Shown here in pieces: positions 7,653 through 17,761 of a DNA stretch of 45,154 bases; the first letter of the stretch is position 1, and each line of letters starts with the position of its first letter. This stretch comes from Streptomyces atriruber (GTDB taxonomy: Bacteria; Actinomycetota; Actinomycetes; Streptomycetales; Streptomycetaceae): NCBI RefSeq assembly GCF_001418325.1, contig NZ_LIPN01000185.1, forward strand, positions 1-45,154. The letters are read 5' to 3'. A program made the position numbers and the translations under genes. The notes beneath the pieces are model-generated. The model was not told the origin of the DNA and searched no databases. It worked only from the letters and a program-made list of their open reading frames with translations.

Positions 7653-8274
7653 CCTGACCTCCGCGCTCCGGGACCTGGCGGCCGACCACCGGACGCCGCC
7701 TCCCGTGCCCGGCGCCGAGATCCGCCGTCGTGCCGAGGTGCGCGGACGCCGCCGTCGCGTCGCGGCCGCGGGAGCGACCCTCGTCACGGCGGCCGTGGCC
7801 GTCACCGTCGCGGCCGGGCTGACGACCGGCTCCGGCTCCGATGACGAACGCCCGCACCGGAAACCGGCGCCCGTCGCCACGGACAGCGCCCGCACCCCCG
7901 CCGCCACGGTCGACCTGTCCCGGCACCGGATGACGCTCGACGGCCGGGAGCTGCCGATCTCCGCGGGCACCGCCGCGCACCCCACCCCGACCGGCGCCAT
8001 GACGGTCGTCGCCACCCACCGCAAGAAGCGCATGCCCGCGGGGGACTTCGGCCTCGGCGAGTACGACCTGACGCTGCCCTGGGTCGTCGAGCTGCGCACC
8101 CCCGACGGCGGCACCAACTACGTCGTCGCCCTGACCTACAACGAGAAGGCGCCGGGGAAGACGGACGTCACCAAGGGCTGGATCGGCCTGCGCCCCGACG
8201 ACGCCCGCACGCTCCACGACCGTCTCGAACCCGGCGACGTGATCACCGTCCGCGCCGGTGGCCCCGCTCGCTGA
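7642..8274 (+). CDS. Membrane anti-sigma-like protein with degenerate L,D-transpeptidase (YkuD-like) domain
   Basis: A 210-residue protein: cytosolic N-terminus of about 38 residues ('SDDLTSALRDLAADHRTPPPVPGAEIRRRAEVRGRRRR'), one transmembrane helix (about 39-60), a short linker and an external domain of about 130 residues. That domain keeps YkuD landmarks ('HPTPTGAMTVV', 'WIGLRPDDARTLHDRLEPGDVITV') but the catalytic HGC is replaced by K178-G179-W180, so it cannot be an active transpeptidase. No HxxxCxxC zinc anti-sigma motif. Start GTG 7642 follows GGAG by seven bases and overlaps the sigma factor stop by 11 bp; GTG 7636 would sit inside the ribosome binding site. Anti-sigma function is inferred from position and topology; a regulatory or sensory role for the pseudo-enzyme domain is inference. 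Confidence 0.8.
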   Translation: MSDDLTSALRDLAADHRTPPPVPGAEIRRRAEVRGRRRRVAAAGATLVTAAVAVTVAAGLTTGSGSDDERPHRKPAPVATDSARTPAATVDLSRHRMTLDGRELPISAGTAAHPTPTGAMTVVATHRKKRMPAGDFGLGEYDLTLPWVVELRTPDGGTNYVVALTYNEKAPGKTDVTKGWIGLRPDDARTLHDRLEPGDVITVRAGGPAR

Positions 8275-8297
8275 CCCGTACTGTCAGCGGCCGCCAG

Positions 8298-8303
8298 TAG
8301 GCT
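8298..8303 (+). promoter_or_regulatory. Candidate -10 for a leaderless uvrC transcript
   Basis: TAGGCT seven bases before the uvrC ATG (8311), with no Shine-Dalgarno in between. This is the spacing at which transcription would start on or next to the A of the start codon. No clear -35. Confidence 0.45.
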
Positions 8304-8310
8304 GTCCGAC

Positions 8311-10407
8311 ATGGCCGACCCTTCCAGCTACCGCCCCAAGCCGGGACAGATCCCCGACGCCCCGGGGGTCTACAAATTCCGCGACGAGCACCGCCGGGTG
8401 ATCTACGTCGGGAAGGCCAAGAGCCTGCGCCAGCGCCTGGCCAACTACTTCCAGGACCTGGCGAACCTCCACCCCCGCACCCGCTCCATGGTGACGACGG
8501 CGGCCTCCGTCGAGTGGACGGTCGTCACCACCGAGGTGGAGGCGCTGCAGCTGGAGTACTCCTGGATCAAGGAGTTCGACCCCCGGTTCAACGTCAAGTA
8601 CCGCGACGACAAGAGCTATCCGTACCTCGCGGTGACGATGAACGAGGAGTTCCCGCGCGTGCAGGTGATGCGCGGCAGCAAGAAGAAGGGCGTGCGCTAC
8701 TTCGGTCCGTACGGCCACGCGTGGGCCATCCGCGACACGGTGGACCTGCTCCTGCGCGCCTTCCCCGTCCGGACCTGCTCCGCCGGTGTGTTCAAGAACG
8801 CCGCCCGCACCGGCCGCCCCTGCCTGCTCGGGTACATCGGCAAGTGCTCGGCGCCCTGCGTTGAGCGCATCACGCCCGACGACCACCGCCAACTCGCCGA
8901 GGACTTCTGCGACTTCATGGCGGGCCGCACGGGCACGTACATCCGCCGCCTGGAGCGACAGATGACGGACGCGGCCGAGGAGATGGAGTACGAGCGGGCG
9001 GGCCGCCTGCGCGACGACATCGAAGCCCTCAAGAAGGCCATGGAGAAGAGCGCCGTCGTCCTCGCCGACGCCACGGACGCCGACCTCGTCGCCCTCGCCG
9101 AGGACGAGCTGGAGGCCGCCGTGCAGATCTTCCACGTCCGCGGCGGACGCGTGCGCGGACAGCGCGGCTGGGTCACCGACAAGGTCGAGGCGGTCACCAG
9201 CGGCGACCTCGTCGAGCACGCCCTCCAGCAGCTGTACGGCGAGGAGCGCGGCGACGCCGTGCCCAAGGAGGTGCTCGTCCCCGCGCTGCCCGACCCCATA
9301 GAGCCGGTCCAGGAGTGGCTGACCGAGCGCCGCGGTGCGAACGTCTCGCTGCGCATCCCGCAGCGCGGCGACAAGAAGGCCCTCATGGAGACCGTCGCGC
9401 GCAACGCGCAGCAGTCCCTCGTGCTGCACAAGACCAAGCGCGCCTCCGACCTGACCACGCGCTCGCGCGCGCTGGAGGAGATCGCCGCCGCCCTGGAGCT
9501 GGACAGCGTCCCGCTGCGCATCGAGTGCTACGACATCTCGCACCTCCAGGGCGACGACGTCGTGGCGTCGATGGTCGTCTTCGAGGACGGCCTCGCCAGG
9601 AAGAGCGAGTACCGCCGCTTCCAGATCAAGGGCTTCGAGGGCCAGGACGACGTCCGCTCCATGCACGAGGTGATCACGCGCCGCTTCAAGCGCTACCTCG
9701 CGGAGAAGGAGAGGAGCGGGGAGTGGGTCGACGAGGAGACCGGTGAGGTCGCCGACCTCGGGCCCACCGAGGAGGACGGGCGGCCCAAGCGGTTCGCGTA
9801 TCCGCCGCAGCTCGTCGTGGTGGACGGCGGCCAGCCGCAGGTCGCCGCGGCCAAGAGGGCCCTGGACGAGCTCGGCATCGACGACATCGCGGTGTGCGGC
9901 CTGGCCAAGCGCCTGGAGGAGGTCTGGGTCCCCGACGAGGACGATCCGGTCATCCTGCCGCGCACCAGCGAGGGGCTCTACCTCCTCCAACGGGTGCGTG
10001 ACGAAGCCCACCGCTTCGCCATCACCTACCAGCGGACCAAGCGGGCCAAGCGCTTCAAGGCCGGGCCGCTGGACGAGGTCCGCGGCCTCGGCGATGCCCG
10101 GAAACGTACGGTGATCAAGCACTTCGGTTCGGTGAAGCGGCTGCGATCCGCGACAATCGACCAGATCTGCGAGGTTCCGGGAGTGGGCCGCAAGACGGCC
10201 GAGGCCATCGCGGTGGCCCTCGCCCAGGCGGCCCCCGCCACCCCCGCGGTCAACGTGACCACCGGAGAGATCCTGGACGACGACGAGCCGTCCGCCGCGG
10301 CCGACGACGACCGGGAGCCGCCCGCCGAGGGCGGGCCCGGGGAGAATGAGAGCGGGGAGCCCGTGACCGCGGGCACCCCGGAAGAACGACGGGGGCAGGA
10401 GACATGA
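8311..10407 (+). CDS. uvrC: Excinuclease ABC subunit UvrC
   Basis: UvrC makes both incisions around bulky DNA lesions in nucleotide excision repair after UvrA/UvrB loading. The 698 residues include the N-terminal GIY-YIG nuclease ('[30 protein letters not shown]', about 14-50), a Cys-containing linker ('[11 protein letters not shown]'), the UvrB-interacting UVR motif (about 208-240, '[18 protein letters not shown]'), the RNase H-like second nuclease ('[22 protein letters not shown]', 'VVVDGGQPQ') and a C-terminal helix-hairpin-helix ('[19 protein letters not shown]'). About 40 extra acidic, low-complexity residues follow. It is first in an operon: its TGA overlaps the rapZ ATG by 4 bp. The lack of a ribosome binding site fits a leaderless mRNA. 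Confidence 0.98.
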   Translation: MADPSSYRPKPGQIPDAPGVYKFRDEHRRVIYVGKAKSLRQRLANYFQDLANLHPRTRSMVTTAASVEWTVVTTEVEALQLEYSWIKEFDPRFNVKYRDDKSYPYLAVTMNEEFPRVQVMRGSKKKGVRYFGPYGHAWAIRDTVDLLLRAFPVRTCSAGVFKNAARTGRPCLLGYIGKCSAPCVERITPDDHRQLAEDFCDFMAGRTGTYIRRLERQMTDAAEEMEYERAGRLRDDIEALKKAMEKSAVVLADATDADLVALAEDELEAAVQIFHVRGGRVRGQRGWVTDKVEAVTSGDLVEHALQQLYGEERGDAVPKEVLVPALPDPIEPVQEWLTERRGANVSLRIPQRGDKKALMETVARNAQQSLVLHKTKRASDLTTRSRALEEIAAALELDSVPLRIECYDISHLQGDDVVASMVVFEDGLARKSEYRRFQIKGFEGQDDVRSMHEVITRRFKRYLAEKERSGEWVDEETGEVADLGPTEEDGRPKRFAYPPQLVVVDGGQPQVAAAKRALDELGIDDIAVCGLAKRLEEVWVPDEDDPVILPRTSEGLYLLQRVRDEAHRFAITYQRTKRAKRFKAGPLDEVRGLGDARKRTVIKHFGSVKRLRSATIDQICEVPGVGRKTAEAIAVALAQAAPATPAVNVTTGEILDDDEPSAAADDDREPPAEGGPGENESGEPVTAGTPEERRGQET

Positions 10408-11339
10408 GCGAGCACGACGAAGGTGGAGAACAAGTGAGTGCGGGCACGCCCAACGAGACGCCGGCCGTCCCGGACGCCGCGATCCCCGAGCTGGTGATCA
10501 TCTCGGGCATGTCGGGTGCCGGACGCAGCACGGCGGCAAAGTGCCTGGAGGACCTCGGCTGGTTCGTGGTCGACAACCTGCCGCCCGCGCTGATCCCCAC
10601 CATGGTGGAGCTCGGCGCCCGCTCGCAGGGGAACGTCGCCCGCATCGCGGTCGTCGTCGACGTGCGGGGCAGGCGCTTCTTCGACAACCTCCGCGACTCC
10701 CTCGCCGAGCTGGAGTCGAAGAACGTCACGCGGCGCATCGTCTTCCTGGAGTCCTCCGACGAGGCCCTGGTCCGCCGCTTCGAATCGGTCCGCCGCCCGC
10801 ACCCGCTGCAGGGCGACGGCCGCATCGTCGACGGCATCGCGGCCGAGCGCGACCTGCTGCGCGAGCTGCGCGGCGACGCCGACCTGGTCATCGACACCTC
10901 CAGCCTGAACGTGCACGAGCTGCGCGCCAAGATGGACGCCTCGTTCGCGGGCGAGGAGGAGCCCGAGCTGCGGGCCACCGTCATGTCCTTCGGCTTCAAG
11001 TACGGCCTGCCGGTCGACGCCGACCTGGTCGTGGACATGCGCTTCCTGCCGAACCCGCACTGGGTCCCCGAGCTGCGCCAGTACACCGGCCTCAACGAGG
11101 AGGTGGCGGCGTACGTCTTCAACCAGCCCGGCGCCAAGGAGTTCCTCGACCGGTACGCGGAGATGCTCCAGCTCATCGCCGCGGGCTACCGCCGCGAGGG
11201 CAAGCGGTACGTGACGATCGCCGTCGGCTGCACGGGCGGCAAGCACCGCTCCGTCGCCATGTCGGAGAAGCTCGCGGCGCGCCTGGTGTCCGAGGGCGTG
11301 GAGACCGTCATCGTCCACCGGGACATGGGGCGCGAATGA
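10404..11339 (+). CDS. rapZ: RNase adapter RapZ (YvcJ family nucleotide-binding protein)
   Basis: A 311-residue RapZ/YvcJ-family ATP/GTP-binding protein. In E. coli RapZ binds the sRNA GlmZ and controls amino-sugar synthesis; in actinobacteria the role is less clear, but the gene is always linked to yvcK and whiA. Seen: Walker A 'GMSGAGRS' (about 35-42), Walker B-like '[13 protein letters not shown]', and the conserved C-terminal '[27 protein letters not shown]' and '[22 protein letters not shown]' blocks. Start at ATG 10404 gives an ATGA overlap with uvrC; GTG 10434, preceded by GGTGGAG, is a credible alternative that would remove ten residues not conserved in the family core. Stop overlaps yvcK by 4 bp. 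Confidence 0.95.
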   Translation: MSEHDEGGEQVSAGTPNETPAVPDAAIPELVIISGMSGAGRSTAAKCLEDLGWFVVDNLPPALIPTMVELGARSQGNVARIAVVVDVRGRRFFDNLRDSLAELESKNVTRRIVFLESSDEALVRRFESVRRPHPLQGDGRIVDGIAAERDLLRELRGDADLVIDTSSLNVHELRAKMDASFAGEEEPELRATVMSFGFKYGLPVDADLVVDMRFLPNPHWVPELRQYTGLNEEVAAYVFNQPGAKEFLDRYAEMLQLIAAGYRREGKRYVTIAVGCTGGKHRSVAMSEKLAARLVSEGVETVIVHRDMGRE

Positions 11340-12358
11340 CACCGAACCGCCGGACCGTCCGCCTGAGCCGACTGGGCCGCAAGCGGGGCACCCAGCCGAA
11401 GGTGGTCGCGCTCGGCGGGGGCATGGGCCTGTCCGCCTCGCTCGCCGCGCTGCGCCGCATCACGGGAGCCGGTGACCTCACCGCCGTCGTCACGGTCGCC
11501 GACGACGGCGGCTCCAGCGGTCGGCTCCGCGACGAGCTCGGCGTGCTGCCGCCCGGCGACCTGCGCAAGGCCCTCGCCGCGCTCTGCGGCGACGACGACT
11601 GGGGCCAGACCTGGTCCCGCGTCATCCAGCACCGCTTCCAGTCCAAGGGCGACCTGCACGAGCACGCGGTCGGCAATCTGCTGATCGTCGCCCTGTGGGA
11701 GCAGCTCGGCGACCACGTCCAGGCGCTGGACCTGGTCGGCCGGCTGCTCGGCGCGCAGGGCCGGGTGCTGCCCATGTCGGCCGTGCCGCTGGAGCTCCAG
11801 GCCCTGGTCAAGGGCCACGACCCGGAGCGCCCGGACGACGTGGACACCGTGCGCGGGCAGGCCACGGTCGCGCTCACGCCCGGCGAGGTCCAGTCCGTGC
11901 ACGTCGTCCCGCACGACCCGCCGGCCGTCCCCGAGGCGGTCGCCGCCGTGCTCGACGCGGACTGGGTGGTGCTCGGTCCCGGCTCCTGGTTCTCCTCGGT
12001 GATCCCGCACCTGCTGGTCCCCGAACTGCTCGACGCGCTCACCGAGACGAAGGCCCGCAAGGTCCTCTCGCTCAACCTCGCGCCGCAACCGGGAGAAACC
12101 GAAGGGTTCTCTCCGCAGCGTCATTTGGAGGTTTTGGCCCGACACGCCCCTAAACTCGCCCTGGACGTGGTGCTGGCCGACGAGGCCGCCGTGCCCGACC
12201 GTGAGTCACTGACCGATGCCGCCAAGCGGCTCGGTGCCACGGTCGAGCTGGCGCCGGTGGCCCGGCCCGACGGGACTCCGAGGCACGACCCGGAGCTCCT
12301 GGCAGCCGCGTACGACCGTATTTTTCGGATGCATGGAAGGATCGGCCCATGGCGATGA
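11336..12358 (+). CDS. yvcK: YvcK/CofD-like protein (gluconeogenesis factor family)
   Basis: A 340-residue UPF0052/YvcK protein, related to CofD and binding UDP-sugars in Bacillus and mycobacteria (CuvA), where it is needed for normal cell wall growth on gluconeogenic carbon. Seen: N-terminal nucleotide-binding '[20 protein letters not shown]', '[29 protein letters not shown]', '[14 protein letters not shown]', '[19 protein letters not shown]' and '[14 protein letters not shown]'. Translationally coupled to rapZ (ATGA overlap) and to whiA (10-bp overlap). A candidate internal whiA promoter lies in its 3' third. Confidence 0.95.
   Translation: MTPNRRTVRLSRLGRKRGTQPKVVALGGGMGLSASLAALRRITGAGDLTAVVTVADDGGSSGRLRDELGVLPPGDLRKALAALCGDDDWGQTWSRVIQHRFQSKGDLHEHAVGNLLIVALWEQLGDHVQALDLVGRLLGAQGRVLPMSAVPLELQALVKGHDPERPDDVDTVRGQATVALTPGEVQSVHVVPHDPPAVPEAVAAVLDADWVVLGPGSWFSSVIPHLLVPELLDALTETKARKVLSLNLAPQPGETEGFSPQRHLEVLARHAPKLALDVVLADEAAVPDRESLTDAAKRLGATVELAPVARPDGTPRHDPELLAAAYDRIFRMHGRIGPWR
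12141..12156 (+). promoter_or_regulatory. Candidate internal whiA promoter with GACAC (WhiA-type) motif
   Basis: GACAC (12141-12145) is followed by a -10-like TAAACT (12151-12156), inside yvcK and about 190 bp before whiA. WhiA is known to recognise GACAC and to drive its own developmental promoter (whiAp2), located in the upstream gene in other Streptomyces. The local drop in GC (CATTTGGAGGTTTTGG at 12122-12137) also suggests a promoter. Confidence 0.45.
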
Positions 12359-13338
12359 CGGCAGCGGTGAAGGACGAGATCTCCCGGCTCCCCGTCACCC
12401 GGACCTGCTGCAGAAAAGCAGAGGTCTCGGCGATCCTGCGGTTCGCGGGCGGCCTTCACCTGGTGAGCGGCCGCATCGTGATCGAGGCGGAGCTGGACAC
12501 CGCGATGGCCGCCCGGCGGCTCAAGCGGGACATCCTGGAGATCTTCGGGCACAGCTCGGAGCTGATCGTGATGGCCCCCGGCGGCCTGCGGCGCGGCTCG
12601 CGCTACGTGGTCCGTGTCGTGGCGGGCGGCGACCAGCTGGCCCGCCAGACGGGCCTCGTCGACGGCCGCGGCCGTCCCATCCGGGGCCTGCCGCCGCAGG
12701 TGGTCTCGGGGGCCACCTGCGACGCCGAGGCGGCCTGGCGCGGGGCGTTCCTCGCGCACGGCTCGCTCACCGAGCCCGGCCGCTCCTCCTCCCTGGAGGT
12801 GACCTGCCCGGGCCCGGAGGCCGCGCTCGCGCTGGTCGGCGCCGCGCGCCGGCTGCAGATCGCGAGCAAGGCCCGCGAGGTGCGGGGCGTGGACCGCGTC
12901 GTCGTGCGCGACGGTGACGCGATCGGCGCGCTCCTCACCCGCCTCGGTGCGCACGAGTCGGTGCTCGCCTGGGAGGAGCGGCGGATGCGCCGCGAGGTGC
13001 GCGCCACCGCCAACCGCCTGGCCAACTTCGACGACGCCAACCTGCGCCGCTCGGCCCGTGCGGCCGTCGCCGCGGGGGCCCGTGTGCAGCGCGCCCTGGA
13101 GATCCTCGGCGACGAGGTGCCGGAGCACCTGGCGGCCGCCGGGCGGCTGCGCATGGAGCACAAGCAGGCTTCCCTGGAGGAGCTGGGCGCGCTCGCCGAC
13201 CCGGTGCTGACGAAGGACGCCGTCGCGGGCCGCATCCGCCGCCTGCTCGCCATGGCCGACAAGCGGGCCCAGGACCTGGGCATCGCGGGCACGGAGTCCA
13301 ACCTGTCCGAGGAGCTCGCGGACAACATGGCGGTCTGA
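12349..13338 (+). CDS. whiA: Sporulation transcription regulator WhiA
   Basis: WhiA works with WhiB to stop aerial growth and start septation in sporulating hyphae. The 329 residues contain the WhiA N-terminal and LAGLIDADG-like domains ('[31 protein letters not shown]', '[27 protein letters not shown]') and a C-terminal sigma-4-like HTH ('[30 protein letters not shown]', about 275-305). The homing-endonuclease fold lacks catalytic acids in this family, as expected. Two starts are possible: ATG 12349 and ATG 12355, the second forming an ATGA overlap with the yvcK stop. It ends the operon; a strong hairpin follows. The internal GACAC-containing promoter suggests a second, developmental transcript. 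Confidence 0.97.
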   Translation: MAMTAAVKDEISRLPVTRTCCRKAEVSAILRFAGGLHLVSGRIVIEAELDTAMAARRLKRDILEIFGHSSELIVMAPGGLRRGSRYVVRVVAGGDQLARQTGLVDGRGRPIRGLPPQVVSGATCDAEAAWRGAFLAHGSLTEPGRSSSLEVTCPGPEAALALVGAARRLQIASKAREVRGVDRVVVRDGDAIGALLTRLGAHESVLAWEERRMRREVRATANRLANFDDANLRRSARAAVAAGARVQRALEILGDEVPEHLAAAGRLRMEHKQASLEELGALADPVLTKDAVAGRIRRLLAMADKRAQDLGIAGTESNLSEELADNMAV

Positions 13339-13361
13339 CGCCGGTCCCGTATGCCTCGTGA

Positions 13362-13391
13362 GCCGCTGGTGCCCCACCGGGCACCGGCGGC
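13362..13391 (+). terminator. Terminator of the uvrC-whiA operon
   Basis: 13-bp stem (13362-13374 against 13379-13391, one mismatch, sequence GCCGCTGGTGCCC / GGGCACCGGCGGC) with a CACC loop, followed by TTTCG. Confidence 0.75.
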
Positions 13392-13428
13392 TTTCGTATG
13401 CCCGCCCCGCACGCCTTCACGCGCTGTA

Positions 13429-13450
13429 TTGACATGATCATGCACTGTCA
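13429..13450 (+). promoter_or_regulatory. Promoter/operator of the M14 carboxypeptidase gene
   Basis: A consensus -35 TTGACA (13429-13434) is embedded in nested symmetry: CATGATCATG (13433-13442) is a perfect 10-bp palindrome, and TGACA (13430-13434) / TGTCA (13446-13450) flank it as an inverted repeat. No good TAnnnT is visible at the right distance, so an activator may be needed. Confidence 0.5.
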
Positions 13451-13499
13451 CGAGCCTGGCATCCGGCACATCTGTGCCGGACAACCGCAAGGGGGGCTC

Positions 13500-16460
13500 A
13501 TGAGACGAAGAGCGAGTGCGAGATCCGTTCTCGCCACCGGAGCACTGCTCATCGGCGGCCTCGCAGCCGCACCGAACGCCCAGGCCAGCGGCCCGGGCAA
13601 GGCTCCGGCCGCCGACGATCCGGCGTCCGTGCAGGTCTATCAGGCAGAAGTCACCAAGAAGCAGATCCCGATCCTCGTCGAGGCCGGGCAGGACGCCCAT
13701 GAGCTCGCGGGACAGACGCCCGAGAGCGGCACCGGCCGCGTCGAGCTGTATCTCACCGAGGGCCAGGCCAAGGCCATCGAGCGCAAGGGCATCGAGCTCA
13801 GCGAGCACAAGGTGTCGGCGGCGACGCAGAAGCGGCTCAAGGCCGCGGGGGACGGCGTCTACCGGCCGTACAGCGGAAAGGGCGGCCTCCAGGAGGAGAT
13901 CGTCAGGACCGGGCAGGCGAACCCCGGCATCACCAAGGTCGTCTCCATCGGCAAGACCCTCCAGGGCAAGGACATCCTCGCCCTGAAGCTCTCCAAGGAC
14001 GCCAAGAAGTCCAAGGACGGCTCCAAGCCCTCCACGCTGTACATGTCCAACCAGCACGCGCGCGAGTGGATCACCCCCGAGATGACCCGCCGCCTGATGC
14101 ACCACTACCTGGACAACTACGGCAAGGACAAGCGCATCACCAAGCTCGTGAACTCCACCGAGCTGTGGTTCGTGCTCTCCGCCAACCCCGACGGCTACGA
14201 CTTCACGCACGCCGCCGAGGGCAACCGCCAGTGGCGCAAGAACCTGCGCGACGTCGACGGCGACGGCAGGATAGCGCCGGGCGACGGCGTCGACCTCAAC
14301 CGCAACTTCGCCTACAAGTGGGGCTACGACAACGAGGGCTCGTCCCCGGACGCCTCCTCCGAGACCTACCGCGGCACCGGAGCGATGTCCGAGCCGGAGA
14401 CCAAGGCGCTCGACCGCTTCCAGAAGCGCATCGGCTTCACGTACGGGATCAACTACCACTCCGCGGCCGAACTGCTCCTCTACGGAGTGGGCTGGCAGGT
14501 CGCCACGCCGACCCCGGACGACGTGCTCTACAGGGCGCTGAACGGCACCCCGGAGAAGCCCGCCGTTCCCGGCTACCATCCGCAGGTCTCCTCCGAGCTC
14601 TACACCACCAATGGTGAGGCCGACGGCCACGCGGGCAACGTCAACGGCATCTCGATGTTCACCCCGGAGATGTCCACCTGCCAGACCGCGTCGAACATCG
14701 ACCCGAACGACGCCTGGAAGCCCGAGGACTGCGCGTCCATCTTCACCTTCCCCGACGACGAGAAGCTGATCCAGCAGGAGTTCGCCAAGAACGTCCCCTT
14801 CGCGCTCGCCGTCGCCGAGACCGCACTCCACCCCGACCAGCCGGTCTCCGTCACCGGCATCGAGGCCCCGGACTTCACCCCTGACACGTTCGCCACCTCG
14901 TACGCCCGCGGAGGCGACCAGGAGGTCGCCGTCACCGCCCGCAAGTCGGTGCGCGACAAGAAGCTCAACTACCGCGTCAACGGCGGCCGCACGCACCACG
15001 AGGGCCTCAAGGCCTGGAAGGGCGGCGAGACCTACGGCGGCGACGACAACCTCTACTTCGACGAGTACCGCGCCGAGGTCGAGGGCGCACGCGTCGGCGA
15101 CAAGGTGGAGGTGTGGTTCACCGGCCGCACGAAGAACGGCGGCAGCCAGAGCGAGCACTTCACCTACACCGTCGCCGAACGCCCGAAGGCGAACACGCTC
15201 GTCGTCGCCGAGGAGGGCGCGACGGCCACCCAGACGCAGAAGTACGTCGACGCCATCGAGGCCAACGGACGCACCGCCGCCGTCTGGGACGTCGCCAAGC
15301 AGGGCGTCCCGCACCCGCTCGGCGTCCTGTCGCACTTCTCCGCGGTCGTCCACTACACCGGCGACCCGGTCCCCGGTGCCCCCACCCAACTCGCCCTGCG
15401 CGACTACCTCAACGAGGGCGGCAAGCTCATCGAGTCCGGCGAGCGCACCGGCACCAACGTCGACCTCGGCGAGGCCCTCACCGACGACTTCGCGCAGTAC
15501 TACCTCGGCGCGTACGAACGGCTCTCCGCGCCCGGCGCGAAGAGCTTCCAGGGCAGCGGCGCGCTCGACGGCGTCAGCGCCCCGCTCGCCGCCGCAGACG
15601 CCAACCCGCTCGACAAGGCCGGCCGGTTCACCGTCACCTCCGACAGCCTGCCGCCCGAGCGGTTCCCGCAGTTCAAGAGCGCGGCCGCGGGCTCCTACCC
15701 CGGCCTCACCAACCCGTACGCGCCCTTCGAGGGGCAGGGCATGGCCTCGGCCACCCACGCCGACCAGGACTGGAAGCGGCTCACCCGCACCATCGACCTG
15801 ACCGGCGTCACGGCCGCCGACCAGCCGGAGCTGCGGTTCGCGCTCAACTGGAACCTGGAGACCGGCTACGACCACGGCCTCCTGGAGGCGCACACCACCG
15901 GCGCCGACGACTGGACCACGCTGCCCGACAAGAACGGCAACTCGTCCAGCGCCGTCCCCGCCGAGTGCGCGGCCGGGTTCTTCGTCAACGGCCACCCGTT
16001 CCTGCGCCACTACCTGACGGTCGGGGCCAACGGCTGCACGGCGTCCGGCACCACCGGCGCCTGGAACAGCTTCACCGGCTCCTCCGCCGGCTGGAAGCCC
16101 GTCGCCTTCGACCTCAGCCCCTACGCGGGCAAGAAGATCGAGGTGGCCCTCAGCTCCGTCACCGACCCCTCCACCGGCGGCCGCGGCCTCTTCGCCGACA
16201 ACGCGCAGCTGGTCGTCAACGGCAACGTCACGGAGACCGAGGGATTCGAGTCGTCGCTCGGCTCCTGGAGCGTCGCGCCGCCCCCGGCCGGGAGCCCCAA
16301 TATCACAGGCGACTGGGCCCGGACCGGCGAGCTCTACCGCTCCTTCGCGGCGGTCACAGCGCGTGACAGCGTGCTCCTCGGCTTCGGCTTCGAGCACGTG
16401 CCCGGAAACGCCGAGAGGGCCGCTCTTATGGGCGCCTCCCTGGCACATCTGCGCACCTGA
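13500..16460 (+). CDS. Secreted multidomain M14 zinc carboxypeptidase
   Basis: A 986-residue exported metallopeptidase that trims C-terminal residues from peptides outside the cell. Signal peptide residues 1-30 ('RSVLATGALLIGGLAAAPNAQA'), a propeptide-like region to about 125, then the carboxypeptidase domain: zinc ligands H186 and E189 in 'NQHAREWITPEM', substrate-binding N267-R268 in 'DLNRNF', third zinc ligand H320 in 'GINYHSAAELLLYG', catalytic E390 in 'FTPEMST'. A calcium-loop-like DVDGDGRIAPGD precedes the Arg. The C-terminal 500 residues hold a Rossmann/GATase-like segment ('NTLVVAEEGATATQTQKYVDAIEANG') and a MAM/jelly-roll-like region, more than twice the catalytic core. ATG 13500 follows GGGGGG; an ATG 34 codons upstream has no signal logic. 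Monocistronic, with terminators on both sides. Confidence 0.93.
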   Translation: MRRRASARSVLATGALLIGGLAAAPNAQASGPGKAPAADDPASVQVYQAEVTKKQIPILVEAGQDAHELAGQTPESGTGRVELYLTEGQAKAIERKGIELSEHKVSAATQKRLKAAGDGVYRPYSGKGGLQEEIVRTGQANPGITKVVSIGKTLQGKDILALKLSKDAKKSKDGSKPSTLYMSNQHAREWITPEMTRRLMHHYLDNYGKDKRITKLVNSTELWFVLSANPDGYDFTHAAEGNRQWRKNLRDVDGDGRIAPGDGVDLNRNFAYKWGYDNEGSSPDASSETYRGTGAMSEPETKALDRFQKRIGFTYGINYHSAAELLLYGVGWQVATPTPDDVLYRALNGTPEKPAVPGYHPQVSSELYTTNGEADGHAGNVNGISMFTPEMSTCQTASNIDPNDAWKPEDCASIFTFPDDEKLIQQEFAKNVPFALAVAETALHPDQPVSVTGIEAPDFTPDTFATSYARGGDQEVAVTARKSVRDKKLNYRVNGGRTHHEGLKAWKGGETYGGDDNLYFDEYRAEVEGARVGDKVEVWFTGRTKNGGSQSEHFTYTVAERPKANTLVVAEEGATATQTQKYVDAIEANGRTAAVWDVAKQGVPHPLGVLSHFSAVVHYTGDPVPGAPTQLALRDYLNEGGKLIESGERTGTNVDLGEALTDDFAQYYLGAYERLSAPGAKSFQGSGALDGVSAPLAAADANPLDKAGRFTVTSDSLPPERFPQFKSAAAGSYPGLTNPYAPFEGQGMASATHADQDWKRLTRTIDLTGVTAADQPELRFALNWNLETGYDHGLLEAHTTGADDWTTLPDKNGNSSSAVPAECAAGFFVNGHPFLRHYLTVGANGCTASGTTGAWNSFTGSSAGWKPVAFDLSPYAGKKIEVALSSVTDPSTGGRGLFADNAQLVVNGNVTETEGFESSLGSWSVAPPPAGSPNITGDWARTGELYRSFAAVTARDSVLLGFGFEHVPGNAERAALMGASLAHLRT

Positions 16461-16490
16461 CGCTCCGTAATCGGGACGAAGGTCCCGGCG

Positions 16491-16518
16491 GCCCGTACCC
16501 CTACTCCGGGGTACGGGC
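16491..16518 (+). terminator. Terminator after the M14 carboxypeptidase
   Basis: Perfect 11-bp stem GCCCGTACCCC (16491-16501) / GGGGTACGGGC (16508-16518), 6-base loop, followed by CTTTGTG. Confidence 0.8.
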
Positions 16519-16570
16519 CTTTGTGCCGCTTACGGCCCCTCTCGATGTCACCTCAGGGGCTTCAGAGAGG

Positions 16571-17660
<1,090 letters not shown>

Positions 17661-17689
17661 CCATCAGAGCAGGCACGTAGATGTGAGCA

Positions 17690-17729
17690 CAGGGTCCGGA
17701 CCGCGCAACGTCGCGCGCTCCGGGCCCTG
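17690..17729 (+). terminator. Intercistronic hairpin between gap and pgk
   Basis: CAGGGTCCGGA (17690-17700) pairs with TCCGGGCCCTG (17719-17729; one G-U), enclosing a GCGC-rich inner stem. No T-run, and pgk has no obvious promoter of its own after it, so attenuation or mRNA processing rather than full termination is likely. Confidence 0.5.
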
Positions 17730-17761
17730 TTGCGCGTCAGCCCATCCAAGGAGTCCAGTTC

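Noticed and set aside
12603..16448. A very long minus-strand open frame opposite whiA and the M14 gene
   Set aside because: Antisense shadow of the GC-rich coding strand; the plus-strand genes have complete catalytic motifs.
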